This document shows positions 1-7,682 of a stretch of DNA of 13,048 bases, one piece after another (within the stretch, counting starts at the first letter, position 1; each line of letters opens with the position of its first letter). Below the pieces are notes generated by a model. It saw nothing but the letters and a program-made list of their open reading frames with translations, had not been told where the DNA came from and ran no database searches. The stretch covers positions 1 through 13,048 of the forward strand of contig CASEPJ010000159.1 of assembly GCA_949289715.1 (NCBI GenBank), written 5' to 3'. The translations under genes were made by a program, and so were the position numbers. Origin of the DNA: an uncultured Clostridia bacterium (GTDB lineage Bacteria > Bacillota > Clostridia > Christensenellales > CASEPJ01).

Positions 1-579
1 ATAATATTTATAATGTTTTGTCAAGGCAGATATAAATAATTATTAATTATTTTGAATAAATTTATAAAAAAAATGTAGAAATTGTTTTAACCGTGAAAAT
101 TTTTTTGCATTATATTAATGTTTTTTTAAATAAATTTAATAATTTATAGTGGTAATAAATTTAAGTTGGTTTTTATTGCATAAAAATCTATTTTTAGGTG
201 CGATAATTTTATTTAATTGATATATTTAAAATAATTAATTTTGTTTAATTTGCTTATTAATTAATTTATTATAATTAAAAAGAGGAGAAGTTAAAAATTA
301 TTTTGTTCGTAAAATAATTGAATGTTTTAATTTTATTTAAATGAGTAATAAAAATTTATTTTTATTTAATTATACTTAATTATTAGTTTAAAATAATAAT
401 ATGTATAAAAATACAAAGTTAAATATAAAAAGAAACAATATTTTCTATGGTTATTTTAATTTTTTATAATAGGTTTATTGTAATTACTAAATTAAAGTTA
501 AGTTTCTAAGTGCTGACATAATTAATATTTGACTTTAAAAAATCTATTTGAGCGTAGAAATCATAAAGCATTTCTCATA
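1..579. other. AT-rich stretch without a gene
   Basis: No open reading frame of convincing length or composition is present on either strand. The stretch is dominated by A/T runs and only the last part, from about 540, is richer in G and C, where it leads into the terminator of the zinc-ribbon gene. A Shine-Dalgarno-like AGAGGAG at 281-287 is not followed by a usable reading frame. A weak 6-bp inverted repeat (556-561 with 570-575) lies just beyond the terminator. I see no RNA gene, mobile element or clear promoter here. Confidence 0.6.
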
Positions 580-624
580 AAAAACAAAAACACTGACCGA
601 TAAAAGGAAAGTGCTTTTGTTTTT
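580..624 (-). terminator. Rho-independent terminator of the zinc-ribbon gene
   Basis: Inverted repeat with arms 580-594 and 610-624 around a 15-nt loop. In the minus-strand RNA all 15 positions pair, one of them as a G-U wobble, whereas the plus-strand RNA would have an A-C mismatch at that position. The 3' arm and the bases after it are U-rich in the minus-strand RNA. It lies 65 bp past the stop codon of the minus-strand gene ending at 690. Orientation, position and strand-specific pairing all agree with a terminator for that gene. Confidence 0.72.
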
Positions 625-689
625 GAATAACGTAAAAATTTAATATTTTTATATTTTTTTTCGATTTAAATATTCCGAATTTTTATTTT

Positions 690-1247
690 TTATATTAAAA
701 TAGATAAAGAATTTATAATTGTATTGATAATCGGCGGATTTAACGAAATAACGTAATACAATGAAATAAAAAATACTATAAAGAAGTATGAATAAATTAG
801 AAAAAGGACTTTGATTGCAGCCCATCTTAAAATATGATCGGCTTTTTTTGGATATTCTTCTTTAAAAACAAAAAACAAAATTAAACCGATTAACGAAAAC
901 ATAAACGATAATAAATTCCACCAAAAATTCGACCCATCCTGCGATTTTTTAGGATAATACATATTTGGTTGCTGATTGTAAAGATAGGGATCGTTATAGG
1001 GATAATTATAAGGGGTGTTATAAGGATTATAATAATTATTCTGAAAATTTTGAAAATTCTGATAATTATTAAAATCGTTATTAAACGGCTGTTGGGTGGT
1101 AGATGAATTGAATTGTTGTGAATTTTGTATATTGTTGTCGTAATTTTTTTCGGGTGTTGAGCCGTTTTCGCAATTTTTTGAACTTTGACCGCAGTATTTG
1201 CAAAATTCGGCTTCTCCGATTTCATTGCCACATTTTTTACAAAGCAT
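690..1247 (-). CDS. Zinc-ribbon membrane protein with Asn/Gln/Tyr-rich linker
   Basis: A 185-residue protein of unknown role. Residues 3-19 form a short zinc ribbon with two CxxC knuckles (C3, C6, C16, C19), as in the zinc-ribbon domains found at the N-terminus of many bacterial membrane proteins. Residues about 35-98 are low complexity: 41 of 64 are Asn, Gln or Tyr, including a degenerate PYNx repeat at 75-88. Two membrane segments follow, about 108-128 and 147-169, separated by a charged loop, then a hydrophobic tail. The zinc ribbon therefore probably sits in the cytoplasm. The ATG has AAGGAG seven bases upstream, and the 16 bases from AAGGAG through ATG are identical to those of the mannosidase. 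The gene stands alone between its own promoter and terminator. I recognise the architecture, not a named family, and no function can be assigned. Confidence 0.85.
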   Translation of the reverse strand: MLCKKCGNEIGEAEFCKYCGQSSKNCENGSTPEKNYDNNIQNSQQFNSSTTQQPFNNDFNNYQNFQNFQNNYYNPYNTPYNYPYNDPYLYNQQPNMYYPKKSQDGSNFWWNLLSFMFSLIGLILFFVFKEEYPKKADHILRWAAIKVLFLIYSYFFIVFFISLYYVISLNPPIINTIINSLSILI

Positions 1248-1273
1248 AAATTTTCTCCTTTTATCGTTAATAT

Positions 1274-1307
1274 AATATTTTTAATTAAAAAATAATTCAA
1301 AAATATT
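1274..1307 (-). promoter_or_regulatory. AT hairpin at the 5' end of the zinc-ribbon leader
   Basis: Nine-base arms 1299-1307 and 1274-1282 are perfect inverted repeats. After one bulged base (1298) a further 5-bp stem (1293-1297 with 1283-1287) closes a 5-nt loop. In the minus-strand RNA this would begin about 3 nt after the predicted transcription start. The stem is almost entirely A-U, so its stability is modest and chance is possible in such AT-rich DNA. Confidence 0.35.
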
Positions 1308-1315
1308 TTTTTTAT

Positions 1316-1344
1316 ATTGTATAATAAGTTTATTTGTTTGTCAA
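1316..1344 (-). promoter_or_regulatory. Sigma-A type promoter of the zinc-ribbon gene
   Basis: On the minus strand a perfect -35 box TTGACA (1344-1339) is followed after exactly 17 bp by TACAAT (1321-1316), five of six matches to the -10 consensus. Transcription would start near 1309, giving a leader of about 60 nt before the ATG at 1247. This is the best consensus promoter in the window. Confidence 0.7.
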
Positions 1345-1489
1345 TATAAATTTTTATTTTTTAATTTTTCACAGATTTTCAAAACAAAAATTAAGAAATT
1401 AAATAATATTTTTTTATTTATTAGCAAAAAATAATATATTACAGAAAATAAAAAAAACCGAGAAAAGAAGAATTTATATTTAAATAAAT

Positions 1490-1534
1490 CAATTAAAAAT
1501 ACGGCCGCAAATTGTGCAACCGTATTTTTAATTG
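1490..1534 (-). terminator. Rho-independent terminator of the alpha-mannosidase
   Basis: Perfect 15-bp inverted repeat (1490-1504 with 1520-1534). In the minus-strand RNA the stem continues inward through two U-G wobbles and three further pairs, giving about 20 bp around a 5-nt loop, and the 3' arm contains a run of five U. In the plus-strand RNA the two wobble positions are C-A mismatches. It lies about 120 bp after the mannosidase stop and before the promoter of the next minus-strand gene, so the two minus-strand genes are separate transcription units. Confidence 0.78.
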
Positions 1535-1654
1535 TTGAGCAAAAATTGCAATAATAATTTTTAATAAGCTATAAAAAAATAAATCATTTTTTACTGCTTA
1601 ATCACTTAAGTTTGTTATTTTTAATAATAACATATCGTTTAAAAAATTAAATTT

Positions 1655-4447
1655 TTATTTTTTTATTATATTTACCGTTATAATAGAATAAGGAGGAATT
1701 TCAGTTTCTATTGCACCATTTTTGATTGAAAGTTCTTTTATTACTTTATCTTCGTTAAGATCGGTTAAATAAGCTTTTGCCGCATTGAATAACAAATTGA
1801 TTTTAACGGGTGTTTTTTTGCCGTTTGCTTCGTAAAAACGCATTATTACCGAATTTGCATCTTGTTCGCCCTTTTTAATTGCGGAAAGAATTGCATCGGT
1901 TTTAATGTCAAACAATTTGCCCGTCAAAGGCTGCGTGCCTTTTTGAGATTTTATATTGTAATATGTTAATTTTTTATTATAACCGTCCGAAAGTTTTATT
2001 TTTGCGGAATTGTCCGTATCGGTATAGGGTACGAGAGCAATATCTATGTAGTGCATTCCGAATTCCGGATGGGTATCGGGTTCCGTCGATGAACGTATTA
2101 AGTCGACTCCAAGAGAATTTTTTTCGCCTCTGAAACCGTATTTGCAGTTGGAAACGAGCATAATTCCGTTAATTCCGTTTTCCGTAGCAACAAAGGAATT
2201 GCCGGGCATATCACATTCAAATTCTTTTCTCTTGACAATGCCGGCTGCACAATCGTACGAGTATTCTTCGGCATTAAATGTTAACGGTGCATTGAAATAG
2301 AGCTGTGGAGTATATTTGCCGTTGATTCCCCATTCCTTCCAATCCAAATCAATGTGATAATTGAGGTAGGGATTTTCGCCGTTTAAACTTACCGTTACGG
2401 TCATACCGGAACCTTTGTTTATGCCGAAAGGATTTGCATGGTATTTGAACTCTTGCATTACTTTGCCTTTTCTTTGTTCACCTTCTCTTATAATAACGGA
2501 ATCTATGGGGTAAATTTCCATGTGTCTACCGGTTTTCCAGGAAATCATACCTTTTGATGTGTCTTCTTTAATAAATGAAAATCCTGCATTTTTTACAAGT
2601 TCAACATTTGTTTTTTTGTTGATAAAAGATTTCAAAATGGCGGTACGTCTGTCGAAAACGGCTTTAACCGAGGAATTTTCCAAAATATAATCTCCATCGG
2701 TTGTTTCGTGAGTTCCCGTTGTAAGCGGAGTAAAATCGGGAATTGCATTTTTTTTCTGGTCGGCTTTTATAACTGTATAGGAGAGAGCGGGAACGAATAC
2801 TTTTACATAATAATTACATGCGTAATGACCCCACCAGCCGTAACCGTCTTTCCAATTGGTAACAATTTCGCTGTCTAAAACATTGCCTTTTTCATCGTAA
2901 AATTCTACATTTTCGAGTTTCCCGGGGTAATCCCATATAGCTATTGAAATGACTTCTTCTTTGTCCTGCGTAGTAGGATTAAATACTGCAAAACCTCTTG
3001 CAAGGCCTCTTCCCTGAGAACAGTTTACGCAAGTTTTGGTGCTGCTAGAAAAACCTACGCCGGCACCTTCGGAACGGGATATTTTATCTCCGTAAACGGG
3101 TATGAATTGTGAAGTGTCGATATTCTCACATAATTTCTTTAAAGCGAACAGGGTAGTCGTTTCATATATACCTTTTGCTTCTTGATATAAACCTGAAGCG
3201 TATTCTCTGGTTGCTTGTACGCCGCTGCCCGTTAAAATGTCGTGGAATTGATTGAATAAGATATTTTTCCAAGCTTTTTTAGTATGCTCTTGCGTTCTGT
3301 CTCCGCAAGCGGCATTATAAAGCTCTGCGGCGAAAAGTTTATTTTCACCCTCTTTATTGCCTTGTTTGATTAACGATTGAGAAGTATAACAACCTGTAAA
3401 GACGGGGTTATGTTCGCCTTCTATAAGAGGCAGTTTATCTTTGTTTTCTGCTGCATGGTCAAAAAATTCTTTGTATGTACCGAATTTAAGATTGGGCATT
3501 AAAGGCCATGTGTTGATTTTAATTATGCTGTCCAAATCGTTACGGGTTGCTCCGCCGCCGTGGTCGCCCACGCCGTAAACTTTAAGCATTTTTGTTAGAC
3601 CCGACGATTTTAATAGATAAGGAAAACCGTTAAAAGATGCGCACATGAGCTGGCCGGGCATGATGTCTGCATTATAACCTTGCGATTCGGCGTAACCGAT
3701 TACTTCTTTGCCCGAGGGAGATTTCCATCTATAAGGACCGACGTGTACTATTCCTCTGTGCTGATAATAATATTTTACGTTACCTTCAGCTAAAATTTCC
3801 GGAATAAAGAGGGAATGACCAAAAGTATCCGGTTCGAAGTCGAGACATAATTGATCCTTATCTATATCGAAAAGTTTGGATAGATATTCTTTTGTAAGTA
3901 AAATATGTCTTGCAAAACTTTCGAGATTAGGCATATTTTTGTCTGCTTCTACCCAATTTACGGCAGATAACTCCCAACGGCCTTCTTTAACACGCTGTTT
4001 TATACGAGGAAGCAGTTCCGGTGCATATTTATCGATAATTTCGTATGTGCTTGCCTGAGATTGTGAAAAACAAAAATCGGGATATTCGTCCATTAAATCG
4101 AGCATTGTATTGAATGTATTGACAGTAACGGAAATTGTTTCATCATAACCCCACATCCAGTTCATATCTATGTGAGCATGTGCTACGCAAATGAGGGTAT
4201 ATTTTTTTATTTCTTTACTCAATTTTTCCAATTGCTTTTCAACGGAGTCTAAAGTTTTTTTAGTTATGCAGGCATTTTCTATAAAATCGTTGTAAGCCGT
4301 ATCTATAGCCTGATTTATTTCTTTTTCGTAACGATTCCCGTTTTCTTTATCGAAAGCTATACAATATTCTAGTTCGATAACAAGTCTTTTGACAAGTTCA
4401 CCCGCTAAACCGTCTTTGATTGCGGTCAATTTGTCGTAATTGATCAT
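1655..4447 (-). CDS. Cytoplasmic GH38 alpha-mannosidase
   Basis: A 930-residue glycoside hydrolase of family 38, which removes alpha-linked mannose by a retaining mechanism at a divalent metal site. All family landmarks are visible: metal ligands H92 and D94 in AHAHIDMNW, nucleophile and ligand D207 in EPDTFGHS, the glycine-rich GDHGGG at 294-299, GCYTS at 352-356, and the last ligand H402 in NQFHDIL at 399-405. The N-terminal catalytic domain is followed by the three-helix middle domain (about 345-430) and a long beta-rich C-terminal domain. There is no signal peptide or membrane segment, so it should act in the cytoplasm on imported mannosides or short oligosaccharides. The length fits bacterial members and no key residue is missing. 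The ATG has AAGGAG seven bases upstream. No transporter or second glycosidase is present. The linkage it prefers cannot be read from the sequence. Confidence 0.95.
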   Translation of the reverse strand: MINYDKLTAIKDGLAGELVKRLVIELEYCIAFDKENGNRYEKEINQAIDTAYNDFIENACITKKTLDSVEKQLEKLSKEIKKYTLICVAHAHIDMNWMWGYDETISVTVNTFNTMLDLMDEYPDFCFSQSQASTYEIIDKYAPELLPRIKQRVKEGRWELSAVNWVEADKNMPNLESFARHILLTKEYLSKLFDIDKDQLCLDFEPDTFGHSLFIPEILAEGNVKYYYQHRGIVHVGPYRWKSPSGKEVIGYAESQGYNADIMPGQLMCASFNGFPYLLKSSGLTKMLKVYGVGDHGGGATRNDLDSIIKINTWPLMPNLKFGTYKEFFDHAAENKDKLPLIEGEHNPVFTGCYTSQSLIKQGNKEGENKLFAAELYNAACGDRTQEHTKKAWKNILFNQFHDILTGSGVQATREYASGLYQEAKGIYETTTLFALKKLCENIDTSQFIPVYGDKISRSEGAGVGFSSSTKTCVNCSQGRGLARGFAVFNPTTQDKEEVISIAIWDYPGKLENVEFYDEKGNVLDSEIVTNWKDGYGWWGHYACNYYVKVFVPALSYTVIKADQKKNAIPDFTPLTTGTHETTDGDYILENSSVKAVFDRRTAILKSFINKKTNVELVKNAGFSFIKEDTSKGMISWKTGRHMEIYPIDSVIIREGEQRKGKVMQEFKYHANPFGINKGSGMTVTVSLNGENPYLNYHIDLDWKEWGINGKYTPQLYFNAPLTFNAEEYSYDCAAGIVKRKEFECDMPGNSFVATENGINGIMLVSNCKYGFRGEKNSLGVDLIRSSTEPDTHPEFGMHYIDIALVPYTDTDNSAKIKLSDGYNKKLTYYNIKSQKGTQPLTGKLFDIKTDAILSAIKKGEQDANSVIMRFYEANGKKTPVKINLLFNAAKAYLTDLNEDKVIKELSIKNGAIETEIPPYSIITVNIIKK

Positions 4448-4474
4448 AAATTTTCTCCTTATTTCTGAATGATT

Positions 4475-4503
4475 GAAAGGGGAGCAGACTTTGTTCCCTT
4501 TTC
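4475..4503. promoter_or_regulatory. Inverted repeat at the mannosidase transcription start (candidate operator or leader hairpin)
   Basis: Two 9-base half-sites, 4475-4483 and 4495-4503, match in eight of nine positions as an inverted repeat of GAAANGGGA type separated by 11 bp. Their centres are 20 bp apart, about two helical turns. The repeat begins 1-2 bases after the predicted start of mannosidase transcription, a classic place for a repressor to bind. Alternatively the RNA could form a leader hairpin, but in the sense RNA one pair is an A-C mismatch. It is a GC-rich patch in an otherwise A/T spacer. Confidence 0.45.
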
Positions 4504-4510
4504 GAAAAAT

Positions 4511-4539
4511 ATTATATAATATCGTTATTAAAAAAGCAA
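4511..4539 (-). promoter_or_regulatory. Sigma-A type promoter of the alpha-mannosidase
   Basis: On the minus strand TTGCTT (4539-4534) and a perfect TATAAT (4516-4511) are separated by exactly 17 bp. Transcription would start near 4504, leaving a leader of about 57 nt. The -10 box lies inside a 14-bp perfect A/T palindrome (4509-4522). The same -35 and -10 hexamers with the same spacing occur before the CotH-family gene. Confidence 0.62.
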
Positions 4540-5312
4540 TAGCAAATCATAAAAAATTTAATAAAAATAAAAATTGTCTTAAAACGATTTAGATAATATA
4601 ATTTATGTCTTAATTTGTAAATTTCTTTAATTTATTTAATTTATAATTATTGAAATAATTTTTTGCCGAAAGTTTGTTGTAATTATTGAGTGATTCAATA
4701 TTGCAAAAACGTAATAAGAGTAAATGTAAAAGGATAGAAGAAGGTAGATTATGATGGATTGTTAATAATAAGAGGGATTTATAATAATAAAATAAATTAT
4801 TAAATTGTATAATATAGTTATAACATTCTGTTTATATTACAATTAATACAATTAATTAAAATAAAAGTTTTTTTCATCATTAAATTTTTTTCCGATATAT
4901 TCCCAAAAATAAAAATATGTTGAAAAGACAAAAAAATTATTTATTGGGTATTTTTTAATATTTAATTTTTTTATTTTTTACCAGTAAGTTTTAAAAATTT
5001 TATTGTATTTGTTTTAAATAAACATTTAGTCGATTAGTTTTTTGGACAGATAAAATTAGGTTAAATATAAATTTATTAACTATTTAAAAGCAATTAAGTT
5101 TTTTTATTTATAAACTTTTTATAATTATCGGTTAAAATTTGCAAAATATTATGTTTTTTAAATATTGTAAAGAGATTTTTCAAATTTTTTTAACATTTTA
5201 TTTTTTATTTAATTTTTCAATTTTTTTTAATTTAACTTGTAATATTTATTAATATATGTTATAACTATATATATCATTATAACTATATTTATAATATTGT
5301 TTTTTATAAAAT
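4540..5312. other. Very AT-rich spacer between divergent genes
   Basis: No credible gene on either strand. Sampled lines contain only about 10-20% G+C. A purine-rich patch on the plus strand (about 4708-4780) contains an SD-like sequence before an ATG at 4752, but that frame closes after a few codons. Near the right end a 12-bp sequence occurs twice (5259-5270 and 5277-5288). Promoters for the two divergent flanking genes lie at its edges. Confidence 0.6.
5259..5288. repeat. 12-bp direct repeat upstream of the regulator gene
   Basis: TTATAACTATAT occurs at 5259-5270 and again at 5277-5288, an 18-bp period. It lies about 160-190 bp before the regulator start codon and upstream of the likely promoter. 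It could be a protein binding site, but it is made almost only of A and T in an AT-rich spacer, so chance is plausible. Confidence 0.35.
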
Positions 5313-5341
5313 TTAAAAAATATTAAATTATCGTATATAAT
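5313..5341 (+). promoter_or_regulatory. Possible promoter of the regulator-cysK operon
   Basis: TATAAT at 5336-5341 is a perfect -10 box. The hexamer 17 bp upstream, TTAAAA at 5313-5318, matches the -35 consensus in four of six positions. A start near 5348 would give a leader of about 100 nt. Other A/T-rich boxes nearby, such as TATAAT at 5290-5295, are possible, so the assignment is tentative. Confidence 0.35.
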
Positions 5342-5349
5342 CGTATATA
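5330..5349. repeat. Tandem 10-bp repeat over the -10 box (candidate operator)
   Basis: ATCGTATATA is present twice in tandem at 5330-5339 and 5340-5349, so two copies lie one helical turn apart. The junction contains the likely -10 box of the regulator gene. A repressor bound here would block its own promoter, which is common for GntR- and LacI-type regulators, but binding by this regulator is inference only. Confidence 0.4.
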
Positions 5350-5446
5350 TGGAAAATCCAATTATATAAAAATGTAAAATAAATTTGAAAAAGTAAAAAT
5401 ATTATGAATTTATATTTTATTTTCAATAATTAAAAAGGAGAAAAAA

Positions 5447-6553
5447 ATGAACGAGAAACCCATTTATTTGCAAATAAGAGATTATCTTCTTGATTTGATA
5501 AAGAAAAATATAGATAATCCCGATTTCAAATTGCCGAGTGAATATGAACTTGCCGATAAATTTTCCGTTTCCAGATTGTCTGCAAGAAATGCCATTCTAA
5601 CTTTGGAAAAAGACGATTTGATTATTAGAAAACAAGGTAAAGGAACCTTTATAAAACCGGGTATTATGTTGGACATTATATCCAAAGATGAGAGCGTTCT
5701 TATGATTGCATATATTTTTCAATCTAACACTTCTCCTTTAAATCAGCAAATTGCTTTTGGCGTGAAAACCTATTGTAACGAACATAATATTTTTGAGGTG
5801 GATTTTTTGAATTTCTGTTCAAAAGAGGATGAGGATAATTATATTAAACTGGCTCAAAAAATAAATTGTAATGGAATTTTGCTTTTCCCCATAGATTTCG
5901 AAACTTATACCGACGATATTTTAAAATTGCAGATAAAAAGATATCCCGCTGTATTTATAGACAGAAAATTGCCGGGATTAAATATAGATTATGTGGGTTC
6001 GAATAACGAAGACGGAGCATATCAGCTCGTGAAAAGATTGTATGAAAGAGGAGTGGAACACATTTGCTGCATTTCTAACAGTGCGGAAGTTGCCACTTCC
6101 TTAAAGGAACGTATAAACGGGTATAAGAAAGGCGTTTTGGATTTTTACGGAAAATTCGATTCGGAAGACATGATAGAATCTCAAAACGGAGTTATGCTTG
6201 CTTCCGCAATAGAAAAAAAGATAAAAAGCTGGGAAGGAAACTGTGCATTTTTATTGACTTCATCGGGACCGTATGTTTATTTGCTGCATATTTTGGAATC
6301 TTTAGACGTTTCTCACATCGATAAAATAACGATAGCTAAATTTGACGACGAATTTAATGCTTTGATGAAGTATATGGGTTATGATACCATTACCGCCATA
6401 CAAAACGGTACAAAAATAGGTTATACAGCCGCTAAACAGCTGCATGAACAGATTTTGGGAAGAATCGAGAAAAAGGAAACCTTAATAGATTGTATGTTTG
6501 AAGAAAACGAATTTCCCGACAGCAAGAAGAATAAAAAAAATACGGAGAGATAA
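5447..6553 (+). CDS. GntR/LacI-type hybrid transcriptional regulator (AraR-like architecture)
   Basis: A 368-residue DNA-binding regulator. Residues 1-72 form a GntR-type winged helix, with the hallmark LPSEYELADKFSVSR (29-43) and the wing QGKGTF (63-68). Residues about 84-350 form a LacI/GalR-type periplasmic-binding-like sensor domain: VFID at 169-172, the GSNNEDGA stretch at 184-191, an RINGY motif at 222-226 and a typical TAIQNGTKIG near the end. In Bacillus subtilis AraR this combination makes a sugar-responsive repressor; effector and targets here are unknown. The ATG is preceded by AAAGGAG with a 6-base gap. The gene points away from the alpha-mannosidase, suggesting a mannoside-related signal, yet it is coupled by two bases to cysteine synthase. 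Tandem repeats at its promoter suggest autoregulation. No missing or broken region is evident. Confidence 0.9.
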   Translation: MNEKPIYLQIRDYLLDLIKKNIDNPDFKLPSEYELADKFSVSRLSARNAILTLEKDDLIIRKQGKGTFIKPGIMLDIISKDESVLMIAYIFQSNTSPLNQQIAFGVKTYCNEHNIFEVDFLNFCSKEDEDNYIKLAQKINCNGILLFPIDFETYTDDILKLQIKRYPAVFIDRKLPGLNIDYVGSNNEDGAYQLVKRLYERGVEHICCISNSAEVATSLKERINGYKKGVLDFYGKFDSEDMIESQNGVMLASAIEKKIKSWEGNCAFLLTSSGPYVYLLHILESLDVSHIDKITIAKFDDEFNALMKYMGYDTITAIQNGTKIGYTAAKQLHEQILGRIEKKETLIDCMFEENEFPDSKKNKKNTER

Positions 6554-6558
6554 TAATG
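6544..6558 (+). promoter_or_regulatory. Ribosome binding site and start of cysK inside the end of the regulator gene
   Basis: GGAGAG at 6544-6549 lies within the last codons of the regulator. The regulator stop TAA (6551-6553) and the cysK ATG (6556-6558) are separated by two bases. This spacing implies one transcript and probable translational coupling. Confidence 0.75.
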
Positions 6559-7470
6559 GTTTTTGATAATATTTTACAAACGGCTGCAAATACGCCTATA
6601 GTTAAATTAAATAATATAAAAAGCGAAAAAGCGAAAAAAAATTCTTCAATATTTTTGAAATTGGAATATTTTACTCCTGCAGGCAGCATTAAAGACAGAA
6701 TAAGCGTTTATATAATCGAAAAATGGCTGAAAGATAAAGTTATAACCAAAAATTCCGTGGTTATAGAACCAACCAGCGGAAACACGGGTATAGGGCTTGC
6801 CATGACGTGCGCATATTACGGAATAAAACTTATTTTAACAATGCCTGAAAATATGTCTTTGGAGAGAAGAAAAATTTTAAAAGGTTACGGTGCACAAATT
6901 GTTCTTACGCCGGTCAATGAAGGCATGAAAGGAGCAATAGCAAAAGCTAAAGAACTGAAGTCGCAAATTAAAGGTGCCGTTATTGTGGGACAGTTTGATA
7001 ATCCTTTAAACCCTAAAGCACACTATGAGCATACTGCGGTGGAAATTTTTAGAGATATTCCCGATTTGGATGCTGTGGTTGCGGGAGTAGGCACGGGGGG
7101 AACATTGACGGGAATTGCAAAATATTCAAAGGAAAATAATTTTAAAACAGCATTTTATGGAGTTGAACCCGCAGAAAGCGCCGTTTTATCGGGTGAAAAA
7201 AGCGGTACTCATAATATTCAGGGAATCGGTGCGGGATTTATTCCTTCCGTAACGGATTTGCAATTATTCGACGGTATTATTAAAATTTCCACAGAAGAGG
7301 CCGTTGAAACTGCTAAATTGCTTATGAATAAAGAGGGAATTGCTTGCGGAATTTCGGCAGGTGCCGCCTTGGCGGGTGCTTTAAAACTTTCCGAAGTTAT
7401 TGAGGGGAAAATTTTAGCAGTTATACCGGATAATGCGTTAAGATACCTTTCTACAAACTTATTTGAATAA
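6556..7470 (+). CDS. cysK: Cysteine synthase (O-acetylserine sulfhydrylase)
   Basis: A 304-residue PLP enzyme of the fold-type II family that joins O-acetylserine and sulfide to make cysteine in the cytoplasm. The PLP lysine is K46 in the motif PAGSIKDR (41-48). The cofactor and substrate loop PTSGNTG is at 72-78, with N76 the usual PLP contact, and the glycine-rich phosphate loop GVGTGG is at 177-182. The QF pair (146-147), IQGIGAGFIP, GISAGAA and RYLST near the C-terminus are all typical of CysK. No CBS domain is attached, which argues against a full-length cystathionine beta-synthase, although a short cystathionine synthase of the MccA type cannot be excluded from motifs alone. The length is at the lower end of the family and nothing is missing. 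It is the second gene of an operon with a GntR/LacI-type regulator, an unusual partner. Confidence 0.93.
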   Translation: MVFDNILQTAANTPIVKLNNIKSEKAKKNSSIFLKLEYFTPAGSIKDRISVYIIEKWLKDKVITKNSVVIEPTSGNTGIGLAMTCAYYGIKLILTMPENMSLERRKILKGYGAQIVLTPVNEGMKGAIAKAKELKSQIKGAVIVGQFDNPLNPKAHYEHTAVEIFRDIPDLDAVVAGVGTGGTLTGIAKYSKENNFKTAFYGVEPAESAVLSGEKSGTHNIQGIGAGFIPSVTDLQLFDGIIKISTEEAVETAKLLMNKEGIACGISAGAALAGALKLSEVIEGKILAVIPDNALRYLSTNLFE

Positions 7471-7496
7471 TAATAAAATTAATAATTTGTTAAATT

Positions 7497-7571
7497 AAAA
7501 TGTGGTTTTTTAATGGATTAAATTTTAAAAAAGTTATTGATTAAATTATTAATCGGCCGAAACCATATTTT
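7497..7571 (+). terminator. Possible terminator of the regulator-cysK operon
   Basis: Twelve-base arms 7497-7508 and 7560-7571 pair completely in the plus-strand RNA, with one G-U wobble that would be an A-C mismatch on the other strand. The start lies 27 bp past the cysK stop. The weak point is the 51-nt loop, which can fold only partly (for example 7510-7514 with 7548-7552), and the U-tract lies mainly inside the 3' arm. It may be a terminator or another 3' structure. Confidence 0.4.
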
Positions 7572-7649
7572 AAAAAGCATAAAACGTATTATTTCTATAA
7601 TTATTTTAATTTATATTGTCAACAGTTTATTAATATATAATACCTTTCA

Positions 7650-7682
7650 AAAGTCTGCCGCCGTATAAAGCAAACGCAGACA
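7650..7682. other. Isolated GC island with a 6-bp hairpin
   Basis: A stretch of about 30 bases with roughly half G+C sits inside A/T-rich spacer. GTCTGC (7653-7658) and GCAGAC (7676-7681) form a 6-bp perfect inverted repeat around a 17-nt loop. On the minus strand the same bases read as a short open frame with plausible codons (LSAFALYGGRLLKGIIY) that ends in TAA, but no ATG or ribosome binding site precedes it. It could be a remnant of a gene, a conserved intergenic element, or chance. Confidence 0.3.

Noticed and set aside
281..352. Strong SD-like AGAGGAG on the plus strand, suggesting a small gene
   Set aside because: Following start codons open frames of only a few to about a dozen codons, and none lies at the correct distance.
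890..1300. 136-codon open frame on the minus strand overlapping the zinc-ribbon gene
   Set aside because: It is an out-of-frame shadow: its composition is mostly Ile/Lys/Asn from A/T-rich sequence, whereas the overlapping frame has a zinc ribbon, membrane segments, a ribosome binding site and a consensus promoter.
4708..4780. Purine-rich patch with AGAAGAAGG before ATGATG
   Set aside because: The frame stops after four codons and no other start fits.
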